Assembly: GCF_037975245.1 (NCBI RefSeq)
Contig: NC_092571.1
Span: forward strand, 28,252,564-28,316,563
DNA from: Apostichopus japonicus
Taxonomy: Eukaryota > Echinodermata > Holothuroidea > Aspidochirotida > Stichopodidae
Length of the DNA: 64,000 nt
Direction: 5' to 3'
The notes beneath the pieces were generated by a model, which saw only the letters and a program-made list of their open reading frames with translations, had not been told where the DNA came from and searched no databases. Below are positions 38,001 to 48,608 of the stretch, in pieces. Positions within the stretch are counted from its first letter, which is position 1; each line of letters begins with the position of its first letter. A program made the position numbers and the translations under genes.

Positions 38001-40021
38001 TTAACTGTCTTTTCTTTAAACAAACAATTGTTTCAATTAAATACAAATTCAGCCGAGCCAAGGTGATTGATGATTACATTTACAGTACCCCATGCCTACT
38101 GGTAACAACTTAATAATGTAATTAACTGCATGGATATTGTCAGTGAATATAACATGTATGATATGTACCTACCTTTGTAATCTACAACAACAATATTGTG
38201 TGTCTGGACCGATTCACAGTCGTGGTCTCCCTTTGGATACCATGGTTCCTGTTTTACAAAGACCTCTGTCAATGTTTCATCCTGTCCAAAAGAAGAAAAT
38301 GAAAGAATATTGTATATTATACTATCTATTCATTCTAGTATTTAGCTGTTTCCATGCTTAAGGCTCTGTAGCAAGCCATGGGCAAAAGCCCCTGACTGGT
38401 AAAAAAATAGATTCCTTGGTTTGAGAGAAGTGAAAAATATAGCTGTTGGAAATATGAACTTTGTGGGCCGGGTCAGACAGAAACATCAAATAATATACAA
38501 TTACAACAGACTTATATGATTCATCTGAATGTTATTAAATATTGATCAACTGTTTCCAATCTATTTCTTGGAATTCAAGGCATAACATGCACAACCCCTT
38601 CGACCTTAATTACTTGAATAGTAAATTGAAAATGCCACTTTAGTGTCAACCTGTTCTTAATTTTTAACAAGACATGTTTCTTAAAGTTTCTAATAAACAA
38701 CAGTGTCCTGTGAAATTCAACAGTATCAACTAAAAATCAATGAAAGGATTGTTTCTTTAGAGCGCACACACCACAATCAAGTCTGATAAACTGCCATAAA
38801 GCAGTACAAATAAACTGGCTGTGGTTAACATGAACAAGTATAACTAGCTTCAATACAGGTAGAAAACAAAGAAACTTTAGATCAACTATGAGAAGTTGCA
38901 AAATAGTAGGTACTGGCTAAATCCTGTGGTTTTCCACAGAAGCTGCACCTCAAGGGAAAACACCTGTTTTCTCGCTTTTATAAACTTTATGAACAGCAAT
39001 TGATAAAGATTGATAAAGCTCACATGGCACTGGTGAGTCATATCCATTGCATATCATTATGAACAGTGACAATTTGGTGGATATACAGGCAAATAAAGTC
39101 AATATAGGAGTAGCTGTACTCATGCATGCATGTCAATTGATCATTTGTTGTGAAGAGCACAAAAGTAGTCCAGCTAGTCTGAATTGATGACAAATGTTTC
39201 TTTAATGGAGATAAGATGTCAATTAACTTGTAAAGCAGAAGGTGAATGACAAATTCCTATACCTAATTTTTCAAACAAATTTGCAAAATGATGTGAATAA
39301 CTGTTTTACAAAAATTTATTATCCACCTGCAATGTGTAATTTGTTTGGAAATTTAACTTTCATATTAATTACTGTTCAAGTACTTGACTAAACTGAAAAC
39401 TGACTAGAACATAAGTTTGAACCATGAATTAAACATACTATATTTCCCATCTGAAATGAAAACCAATTACACAGGTTGTAGATAAAATAACTATACCTCA
39501 TATGAACACGGCACATGCAATTTTCGCTGGTGAGTCTGAACAAGATGTGGCCCACAGAAGTATGCGTGGTGATGGCAGTCGTCACACTTGTACGATACTT
39601 TAGCAATGCAGCCAGTGACACAGCACTGACCCTTATCTGGTGGCATTAATGACCCCACATATGCCTTCATCAGCACTCCCCGGATATTAGTCCAAGCTTC
39701 TTCACTTGCCTTCACTTTCTCCTTGTATGACTTGGATGAAGACTGTGTAGTTTGAGGCCTGGCTAGGGATGCTGACTGGGTTAATTCATCAGAATTTCCA
39801 TCTGCAGATTCCAGGTGTTGTTGCAGCTGCAGATCTTCATCCCAAATAATTCTACTGAACAATTCTTTGAAAGTTGCCTTTCGTTTTCTTCTTCGCTGAC
39901 GAAAGCAAACGGTTTTTGAGGTCAGCCGTCCTTTCTTTGTCAGACTTACTGAAACAGCACGTCGTTTCGGAGGCTTGCCCAGTTTCGCTTTTTTACCAAC
40001 GGGTGGGCCCATTGATGCCAT
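27849..40021 (-). CDS. KDZ (Kyakuja-Dileera-Zisupton) transposase-like protein, 16 exons, 951 residues
   Basis: Exons: 40021-39497, 38281-38173, 37656-37436, 37233-37093, 36740-36568, 36045-35988, 35806-35670, 34807-34702, 33552-33469, 32968-32788, 32504-32412, 31671-31588, 31371-31305, 29779-29708, 29357-29182, 28477-27849. All have GT/AG ends, sum to 2856 nt and stay in frame. The N-terminus is basic. Residues about 133-172 form a CxC2-like cluster (CCVTGC, CDDC, C, H, H, C) as placed before KDZ domains. Then follow CNCES...QLVRMGLWPA (near 222-235), SLDAMFGLKR (D342), CSTFQAGD, YILYDVACMLEAH (D480), VPAFHIYGHKPSCQ, and DGEQVERLW (E535/E538). These match KDZ motif order, and the acidic catalytic set looks complete. 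The C-terminus is acidic. Family role: nuclear DNA transposition. It is either an autonomous transposon's gene or a domesticated one; I found no flanking terminal repeats. Least certain junction: the acceptor at 36045. Confidence 0.88.
30297..30946. mobile_element. hAT-like MITE, family C, 650 bp, in KDZ intron 13
   Basis: Termini CAAGGGCGGCGGAA and TTCCGCCGCCCTTG are inverted repeats (apart from cc/gc just inside). Flanks are CCCAAATG and CCCAAATT, an 8-bp duplication with one mismatch. The shared core lies at 30428-30535. Copies of the family at 54596 and 57758 have the same ends and their own 8-bp duplications. Confidence 0.92.
32028..32092. repeat. (AT)n microsatellite with T and G runs
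   Basis: An AT repeat of about 35 bp, then ATT units, then T and G homopolymer runs. It lies in an intron of the KDZ gene. Confidence 0.93.
34024..34362. mobile_element. hAT-like MITE, 339 bp, in KDZ intron 8
   Basis: The element starts CAAGGGCATAGGAA and ends TTCCTACGCCACTG, imperfect inverted repeats. It is flanked by a perfect 8-bp duplication CGGATGAT (34016-34023 and 34363-34370). Inside are G/C runs and 'ggaaatgcaaaaaaattcc', but not the common ~95-bp core, so it is a different family. Related sequence recurs at 61730-61830. Confidence 0.9.
35292..35356. repeat. Three-unit short tandem repeat
   Basis: About 22-bp units 'gaaggcccttctgactatat' occur three times in an intron of the KDZ gene. 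Confidence 0.8.
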
Positions 40022-41861
40022 TGCCTAAAATTTGTAAAAGACATGATGATAATTATACAAGTACTTAGCACTGTAAATCTTCAATCACTGTTTCTTCACA
40101 CATAGTAGAAAATTAATTTTTATTTCCAAAATGAGAATCTGAGCAGAACTAATTAAGAAATATAGTCCGTAAACACTTGTTAATACTGCAAAAGTTGTTT
40201 GTCATTAGTGAGAAGAATCTGATGTTAGAATATGTATAGGTTGATTTTTCAATCTGCAGGATTTTCACAGAAAATAGATATACTGTGGTCCCATATAGCC
40301 CTGTTTACTCGTCAATAACAGGTTCGGTACCTTTCCATACCGTCCAATATATTGTTTCACCATTTGTACTATTGTAGCAGTGGCAATAAAGGTATGTAAC
40401 CATTATAAACACACATGCACTTCTAACAGAAACCTATACTTTCAACAGAAAGTAGTCTTTCTTGAACATTATGCTCCTCATAATTAAATTGCATAATATG
40501 GTCAACTGACAGACGTTGCCCGTTTGAATCAAGGGGTGATAACGTTTCCAGTCCCATAAGTTAGTCACATGTGTGTTTTCAATTAGCTCGGCCTATCTAT
40601 GCCAGAACTTCTAGTATTAAATCATAAATGAAGCCAGGCTATAGTACTACTACTATACATTGCCTAGTATATAGGCCTACAACTTGTACAACTTGGCGAG
40701 AACCAATTAAAAAAGTTAGGCCTACGTATTTTGTCCAAAGAATAAATGCAGATTCTGTGACAATTTTACTCAAAAACATGTTTGAATCACTTACTTTTGA
40801 AGCAAACTTCTTTTATCTGTGTTTCTGTAGGTTGGTGTTCAGAAATTTTAACAATATCTAATCAGGGAGTTGTTATGGAATATACGTAGCTGGAAAGAAT
40901 AACATTCACGGTACTATTACTACTACGACAACCAAAACCGGCCCGAAAGTTTTCACATACGCACCAACGCTATTGGTTTTCGTGCCTAACATCATGATCA
41001 TTCTGTGATTGGACGAGCTTGCAATGACGTCATGTCTCTCAGAAGGTCTAGAATGTATTTTAGTCCGCTAAACTGCGCGGTCGACGGTACCTTTTGGACG
41101 CAATATAGCGATACAATATTGGACGAGCTGGGTGTGTCTTGCGGTTGTGTGCACTTGCGATTGGCTGTTTAAATGAATGAAGATAGCTAAAACACATATT
41201 TCGGAAATGGCCATCTATGTACAGTAGATGAATGACGTCTATTGCGGAAAAGTTTGAACATGCGCAGTTTGAGCATAATATTGTACACAACGCTTATAGG
41301 GAAAATATATCCGTCAAAAAACAAGCGGTTTTAACTTAACTACCACAAAATAATTTCACATTTTGGCAAAGCTCTCAATAAAGGTAATTACGTCGTACAA
41401 TGCAATCTTGTCCTTATAGAACCGCTGTTTGACTATTGTCGTCTCAAACTTGCCTATAGTTATATTGAAATGATATGCAATTTGCCTTCACACACAAAGT
41501 CTATGGAATTTCTTGCACATGCTAAAGGCTTTGAGAAAGTATTTCAATTGAACTGGATTCCTATATTGGTATTTTGGAATGTAAGGCATAGTACTGTTAA
41601 GCCGTGCCGCGGTAGTGTATGGGATTCACAGCTTGTTTTTCTCTCTCTAGTTCTTGTTGAAACAATGGTCGTTTACGATCGAATTAAAGTATAAACATTA
41701 TTTCGAAATGGTTTTTTTCTTCAAATTATTTGGGGAAGGTATTGAGTGGAAATGGGGGGGGGGGTGTTGATGAACAGTTACTAGAAATTAAAATTAAGTT
41801 CTCTACGATAGCTTTTGCACAACAGTGTGGATGACCCTTTATTTTCACATGATTTTGAAGG
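40022..41861. other. Upstream region of the KDZ gene, no other gene seen
   Basis: It contains the presumed promoter and perhaps a 5' UTR exon of the KDZ gene. The 40.9-41.3 kb part is somewhat richer in CG dinucleotides ('gcgcggtcgacggtacc'), which may mark the start region. No terminal repeat matching the 3' side of the gene was found by eye. Confidence 0.35.
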
Positions 41862-41869
41862 GTTCAGAG

Positions 41870-42141
41870 CAGGCGCGGAGCCAGGAATTTGCCAAGGGAG
41901 GGGCGGAAATGTAGGCAAACTATCTAAGCGTAGCCCCACCATAGTTGGCGCGAAGGGTAGAAGAAAATTTTGGCTGGAAATGCCTCCCAGATCTGGCACT
42001 TCCCAGGCCTAATAAGTTGCATCTTAGCATTTTCTCTTTTAAAATTACTAGCGGTATCATAAAAACATTAAATGATGAAAAAATATGCTCAAGGGGGGGG
42101 GCGGCTGCCCCCTTCGCCCCCCCCCCTAGGCTACGCGCCTG
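41870..42141. mobile_element. hAT-like MITE, 272 bp, perfect 8-bp duplication
   Basis: It starts CAGGCGCGGAGCCAGG and ends CTAGGCTACGCGCCTG. The flanking direct repeat GTTCAGAG is perfect (41862-41869 and 42142-42149). The core (about 41915-42005) is of the variant with 'taagcgtagc' also found in family A at 50.0-50.2 kb, while the ends differ from family A inside the first 16 bases. Confidence 0.92.
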
Positions 42142-42299
42142 GTTCAGAGTGGATGGGGTTGGGGTACGTGGCAGGTATGGGGCAGGTAGTCACAGTGGGG
42201 AATGAAGAGGGATGGTCATGTGTTCTTTTTCATGCTTGTCATATATGACTTCACACATATGCTCTTGTAAAGGTAATATATGCATTCCTCAGAATATAC

Positions 42300-43480
42300 T
42301 ATTCAGATTCAGATTCAGATTATCTTTATTGCATCCCAAGCTGGGCAATTGATTGCTCACAATATAAAACATACGTACAGTACATAAAATACACAAATAC
42401 ACAAATATACAAAATATATCAGACTTTCAAATACTAAGACATAAGACATAAAACAAAGCTGGCAAGATACGTAAAAACGATAAAATACAAAATACAGTAA
42501 AACAGCACCAGAGATACTTGTGAAACATTGGATTGCACAATGAGCAAGATTACTGACCTAACGAGTAAAAGATTCATTATGAAGTTTAATACAACGAGGG
42601 ATAAAGGAGGATTTGTAACGGCAAGGGGTAGTCTCATCCGCCCACTGCGGGGTATTATTGCACTTTCCAAATTAATGTGTAGAGGGTGGCTACTGTTGTT
42701 GAGAACCCCAGCAAGTTTACTTTGAAGGTGAAGATGATATGACGTGTTCACTGACTGCTGACGTTCGCCTAGGATGCGATTGACTTGGCTTATAATAGAA
42801 TCTATCCGTTTTCTGTCGGTACCATTGACATTACCTCCCCAACAATTAATGCAATATGACCACACACTGAAAATCACAGAATTGTAGAAAATAGAAAGAA
42901 TGTTTCTACTGATGTTGAAGGTGTTCAATTTTCGCAAGCAATAGAGTCTTGGATTGATCCGTCTAACCAAATAATCAATGTGGTCATGCCAATTCAGCTG
43001 ATCATCCAAAACTACGCCAAGGTACTTATAGGACGAGACACGGTTTACAGCCAGGTCTTTGATAACAACAGCAGGAGGTTCATGATCTCCTTTCCTAAAA
43101 TCAATCACCATTTCCTTTGTCTTCTCCACGTTAAGCTCAAGGAAATTTTGATCACAATAGTCTACAAACCAATTTATTTGAGACAAATATTCACCTCCAT
43201 CATCTCTTGTAATCAAACCCACTAATGCAGTATCATCAGCAAATTTAATTAGAGGGCAGCTGTCATGTGATGATCTAGCATCTGAAGTATAAACAGTGAA
43301 TAAAAACGGGGCAAGAACAGTTCCCTGTGGTGCACCAGTGCTCGAAACTAATGTGTTGGACACACAGTTAGACTGGTTGATCCTAACATACTGCGACCGA
43401 TTAGTGAGATAATTGAATAACCATGTGACCAGGTTATGCGGGACGTTCATATTTAGCAACTTATGTACCAAAACCTATCA
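42300..43480 (-). mobile_element. 5'-truncated non-LTR retrotransposon (LINE)
   Basis: This is a minus-strand insertion holding the 3' part of a reverse transcriptase frame, a short 3' UTR and a 3' tail of 'attcag' repeats (42301-42320 on the plus strand), as in CR1/L2/Jockey-like elements. The upstream part of the reverse transcriptase and any endonuclease are missing, the usual outcome of incomplete reverse transcription. Confidence 0.88.
42434..43471 (-). CDS. Reverse transcriptase fragment of a LINE (C-terminal half)
   Basis: The 345-residue frame contains the reverse transcriptase signature in order: GAPQGTVLAPFLF (motif 4), KFADDTALVG with the catalytic FADD (motif 5), KTKEMVIDFRK (motif 6) and SYKYLGVVLDDQLNW (motif 7), followed by the thumb and a C-terminal region. 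The first half of the domain and the endonuclease are absent, so the protein cannot be active alone. The assigned start is arbitrary, at the truncation point. The C-terminal tail after about residue 300 is hydrophobic and may be read-through of the 3' UTR. Confidence 0.85.
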   Translation of the reverse strand: MVHKLLNMNVPHNLVTWLFNYLTNRSQYVRINQSNCVSNTLVSSTGAPQGTVLAPFLFTVYTSDARSSHDSCPLIKFADDTALVGLITRDDGGEYLSQINWFVDYCDQNFLELNVEKTKEMVIDFRKGDHEPPAVVIKDLAVNRVSSYKYLGVVLDDQLNWHDHIDYLVRRINPRLYCLRKLNTFNISRNILSIFYNSVIFSVWSYCINCWGGNVNGTDRKRIDSIISQVNRILGERQQSVNTSYHLHLQSKLAGVLNNSSHPLHINLESAIIPRSGRMRLPLAVTNPPLSLVVLNFIMNLLLVRSVILLIVQSNVSQVSLVLFYCILYFIVFTYLASFVLCLMS

Positions 43481-46250
43481 GACTAGGGTGGTCAGCAGGT
43501 ATGTTTTTTAATCCTTAAAAACAATGGGTATGGATATTTCATAGTCATTCAAACAAAAGAACTCATTTTACTTTATAGTAAGGCAAGGTATCTAATATGT
43601 TTTGCTGCATGCTGGTTAGTGGTTACCTTTACAAAAGACATGTGTCTAGGACAATAGTGCAACCAAAAAAAAAAAAAAACCAGAGCCGTATAAACCAGAG
43701 CCGTACATAGAGAGAGTTTGGCCAACCATGTAACCGATTTGGATTGGTCGAGAGGGACAACGCCCACACAGGGTGGTAAAATAGGTCCACTTGAAAACTT
43801 TATAGCAGGCGACACGCATACTCACAGTGTATAGACTATCGTTTGTGTACACGAAAAAAGTACGAAATTATGAAATAAATGGTGCTGGGAATGCTGCAAT
43901 CGGTCAGAACATGGATATTGTTGTTTGATTTTCCGACCGACCATGAAAGAAGAGGAATTTTTTGGAAGTAGAAAGAACAAGATGGAGATCTAATGAAAAA
44001 AGTCTGTGTAGCCTAGGCCCATAGCCATAGTGTAATACGAGTAATGTACAAGCTATGCGAGAATTTTACGTTCAGACGGTTTCTGTAATTACATTCATGG
44101 CTATTCTCTCTTGTTTTACGATCCACAAATTCGATTTCATTATGCCAGCTCTCCTAATCATAGGCATGGCAGTTTCAGTCGCACATATAGCTATCCTAAT
44201 TCCTAGTTATTGTATGCCTAGGCTAAAAAGGTATAACTTTTAGTTAATGTAAAAGGGTGGGCTAGGTATAACGTAAAGCCCTAATCCTAAGTTATGCCCG
44301 AAGCATAAGTTAAGCCTGGGCTTAGTTAGACCTGGACCATTCTTGCTATTACTACAACTGTTATAGCACATTACATAATATGGCACAGTATAAGGCCCAA
44401 TTAAACTAGGCCTAAGGAAAACAAAGTAGCCAAGGCCTAAACTAGTTAGGCTAGGTCTATACTCATTGGCAACTTGTGGGTTGTGTACACATACAGGCCT
44501 AATTATATAGACCCTTTTAGTATGCCATAAACAAGTGCCCAAGTGGTTAAATGATCTTGGTTTGTGTTAATTGTCAGCATTGGCCTAGCCTTTTTAGGCT
44601 AACATGAATTCAGCCTAATTTTTTCCATCTTCAAAAGTATAGCCTAGGCCTTGGTTTAATTTGGATGCAGTCAACTATCATTTATCAAAGTAGCAGGGGC
44701 CTAGGCTACATTTCAAAGACCACTAGGCCAAGGCTAATTATGGTACTGGTAGCCTAGCCTTAGTTATGCTTATTGCAAAGACTACCCTACACTATTGTCT
44801 TGGTCACTGAATTATCTTAAGAGCCCTGTCACCACATGTTGATAAAGAAATGTTCAAAATATTGCGTAGGCCTAGCTTGGGCAATGCACGGTTTCGTTTG
44901 ACTGTTTTAAAGCAAGACTTAAATTGATTTGAAAATTTAGTGCTAACTGGTATTTCATTAAAAACCAAAACTGTCTGTGCATTCCAACGGAGTGCAAATT
45001 AATAGGGGGGGGGGGGGGATGCAGTATGATACACTTTTCAAGTTTTAACACATTATAAATGCACTTATGCCAGAAACTCATTGCATCAGTAACTCCTTAT
45101 TCCCCTAATTGACACCCACATTGACGATTGAAGTTAAAAAAATCTTTTAAAATTATCTTTAGACAGTAAATTACAACTCCCTGAATTTCAGGACTTTTTT
45201 TACAAATCAAAGGTGACATGTGCTCTGAAGAAAAACTCCTAACATAAAAAGCCACAGTTAGCAGACTGTGATAAAGACGAACCTGGTGAGTGACTGTTAG
45301 ACTGAAATCCAGTTCCTGCAACCACAGCAATAAAGTCTTTGTTTTAATCAATGCACTTGTGTGTTTGAAACTTTCAAATGGACAATCAATGGCAGTTGGT
45401 TAAGATATAAGGTTTTACCTTCATCATGGAGAGTTGAAGGGAATCTGCCTCATCATCTGAATAATGGACTCAAGGATAGCATCAAATCATGATTGGATAA
45501 TAATTTTGAGCAAGTAAATATCTGGCAATTTGAAAGTTTGTATTATTTTTTTACATATTATTTAAGCTGTTAAGCTCACACACAAGCAAACAATCAAGTA
45601 ACAACAACCGATGGCGTATATTTAAAGGTATTGAAGACTCGCCCTAAACCACATGCCGCGCTCTGAAAAAGTTTACTTTCCGTTGCTTGCAAGTGAAGTT
45701 TTTTTTGTGTCGCTACAAAATGCAGACAGTAATGAAACATGATACCTTGTTATCTTTTATCTAGACCTGAGATGTCCACGCTGCTATGTGCACTGTGTTG
45801 TGGGTATTGACTGTGATGTTTGTATTGACTGTACACTTATGTCTATTTACAGATGGTAGCAAGCTGTGTGTGTATTTTCTGGGATCAATGGTGGTGTCTA
45901 ACACTTCTGTTACACCGCATTCGAAACTAGGTCAGATAACGGGCATGAGACGTTTCTTTGTGCGGGAGTCTTCACACCCTTTAAGGAGAAGTATTTATAT
46001 CCCATTAATAGAGAAAGAATTATGTTTCAATTGGTAGCATGCAACTTTAAATTTTGCAAACATTAGATACAATCAAACAAATGACAAGGTTCATTTACAA
46101 GGTAATCTACTGCCCTATATTTCACATTAATCTGTCACATCAGAAGGTCACAGCTTTCAATAATTATACAAACAAACTCCCTTGACGGGTGCTTGGTTAG
46201 ATTCCTGCAATTTTCAAGTTTATCAATGTAATAAGTTCTGAATGTGGCAA
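43481..46250. other. Gene-free stretch rich in AGGCCTA motifs
   Basis: 43.98-44.90 kb is unusually dense in TAGGCCTA, CCTAGGCC and TAGCCTAGG. Open frames such as 45786-46037 have no recognisable domain. Confidence 0.4.
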
Positions 46251-46329
46251 TGTGGAGAACTTTGGGATAATCTGTGGATAAGACTGCCAGACTATCAACA
46301 AGATGCCACATCCATGCAACTCTAACTGC

Positions 46330-46670
46330 TTCCTTCACCTCCTTGCAGATGTACCACATGTCCAAAAAAAAGTCAGCATTGGTTAATGTAATTAAAATCT
46401 TGCTTCCTCCTGAGCTGGCAAATACACATGAATTGTCAATTACAGAGGTCAGTGTGAAACCACTGAAAGATCTTCTCAGCTTTCAAGAAAACAAAGACTT
46501 GAAGCCAAATTGACAGAGGCCACACTTATACCATTCCACTCTCATAAGATGAAGGTATCACACACACTTCATTTTGCTTCTGTGATGCGGTGCCTGGTAG
46601 ACTGTGAGGGTCACCCAATGGATGTTTTAACAACTGCCTGGTATATAGAGCTCTGCAACAGATAATTCAT
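46330..46670 (+). pseudogene. Relic of a P-element/THAP9-like transposase
   Basis: Read across frames, the segment gives 'DVPHMSKK', then 'ELSITEVSVKPLKDLLSFQENKDLKPN', then after a frame break 'TEATLIPFHSHKMKVSHTL', 'FASVMRCLVD' and 'TTAWYIELCNR'. This order (DxPHLxKxxRN; L...DLKxxxKLTxxHL; xxMKVxxAxQxxSxxVAxAL; TAxFIxxxNxxFD) is that of P-type transposases. Stops and frame changes show it is dead. Another DDE family cannot be excluded. Confidence 0.5.
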
Positions 46671-47035
46671 CCTGATGTCGAGTTGTCATCCTGTCATGGC
46701 CTAGAGCAAGTTGAACCCAATTCAACACAAAGCAGCTATTGAATTCTTGTCTAGGTACTGTCAAATCCACATCACCATCATTGCTGGTTCCAGCTAAGCC
46801 GACCATAATAAAAGAGTACAATGAGGGTTGTTCAATTCACCCAACAGAGCTTGCATTCCAGTACCTTTGGGCAGCTGAAAAGATATTCAGAAATTGTTAT
46901 ATGAGTGTGTTTGTATGCATGCATATGTGTGATTTTCTTGCTTTACAGAACAGCTCCATTTTGATAAGCTATGTAACGTGGAAACCTGCCAATCATATGT
47001 TTGAAAAAGGACAGGCTGAAACGATTCTTAAATGA

Positions 47036-48340
47036 AAAGCTTAACGACTTCTTGCATTTTGATACATCACTGTTCAGGTTAGGCTAGTAAGGGCAGTATG
47101 AAGAATAAGTAACAATTAATAATTATCATTATGGCCATTTGCTGTCTGCATAATAACAAACTGAATGATGTCATCAGCCCTGTGCTCAGTTGAGAGAACT
47201 GACAAGTAGGTTCACTATGTCAGTGTGATCCATGAAACCTTATTAAGGACATGACCGTATAGTATATATGTTAATGGAAAATGCATAAGCTACAACATAC
47301 ACCAGTATTCAGTTGTTGCAGGTTTTTTTTTTCTCGACAGACCCATTCAATCTATTGCACCTACTATAGCCTAGTACTACATTCCTGAGAAATTAACACC
47401 ACAATATCAGTCTTAGGTTTGCCCACAGACTCCCAACTATTGCTAACTCCTACACTCAAGTATATAGTTTAGTTTAGTAGAAAAAAGGACCAGGAGAGAC
47501 ACTCAAGTCCCCATTAAGGCTATATGAGAGGAATAAAACCGAGGACATCAAATGTCATACCCAATTACATTGCTTAATGTACTCATCCAAAGCATTCTTA
47601 AACCCATTCACACTACTTGCAATTCAACCTTCTCAGGCAAACCATTCCATCCATTCACAACCCTTGTATTAGACTTTAGAGAAAAAGTTATGCCGAATAT
47701 TAATCCTACTTTGTAACTTCTGGAGTTTAAGACAATGACCTCTGGTACAACTACTTTTGGCAAACCTGAAAAGATCAGTGAAGCATAAATTGTCTTTTTA
47801 TGTGTAGGCCTACTCTATTTAATTGAAGGATCTAATAATGTAGGCCTGATGTTATAGTTGTGCGTCTGTAATCTAGCCTAGCCAGGACTGTGATGTGTGC
47901 TTTTCGTTTGTATGACTAAAGTAGAACTACTAGTATGAGGCGTAAAATAAACAAGTGTAATGACAGGTTTTCAGCTAGTTTTCTATGCATTTCAGGTGTG
48001 AAGATAAACGTAAATGTCATTAACTAATGCATACTCTAATTCATTACCTGATATCCATTTTGTTCCTCGTATGCCTTTCAAAATCTGACATGCTGAGTCG
48101 CTTCGTTTGTTCGCAACGAGCACAGTGTGCAAAGCTGATATACTATTGTGTGTGATGTTTTTCGTGTTTCGCGCAACTGGTAACGACATCTGGACCTATT
48201 TTGATGCCCATGGTTTGGAAGCCACTAAATACTAACCCCTACAGCGGGTCGGACCATTTCGAGTGCCCTCGGAACTCGGTTTCGGGTGCAACTGTGCTCG
48301 GCGCTCTCGGTTCCCGAATTACGTTATTTTGCCCAGGTCT
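47036..48340. other. Gene-free stretch
   Basis: No gene or paired repeat ends recognised. A decayed non-LTR relic could lie at 47460-47780 ('ggaccaggagagacactcaagtccc'), but I cannot support it. Confidence 0.4.
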
Positions 48341-48608
48341 CGGAAGTTAGTTGACTCTATGTAATAACTTGTGAGACCTGCTACTCGAGATAGAGATAGA
48401 TATAATAGCGGTTTGAAACGGTACTTGTAGTTTTTAAATGATATTTGTAAATAACCAGGTCTTGGAGGTTAGTTGACTCTATGTAACAACTTGTGGGGCC
48501 TGCTACGAGATAGAGATAGATATAATAGTGGTTTGAAACGGTACTTGCAGTTTTTAAAATGATATATGTACACAACCAGGTCTAGGAGGTTAGTTGACTC
48601 TATGTAAT
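48335..48608. repeat. 121-122-bp satellite, left part
   Basis: 'gttagttgactctatgtaa' recurs at 48346, 48468 and 48589, giving periods of 122 and 121 bp. Each unit also contains 'cttgtgagacctgctac' and 'gatagagatagatataata'. The array is split by the transposon at 48609-50786 and resumes at 50787. Confidence 0.9.
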
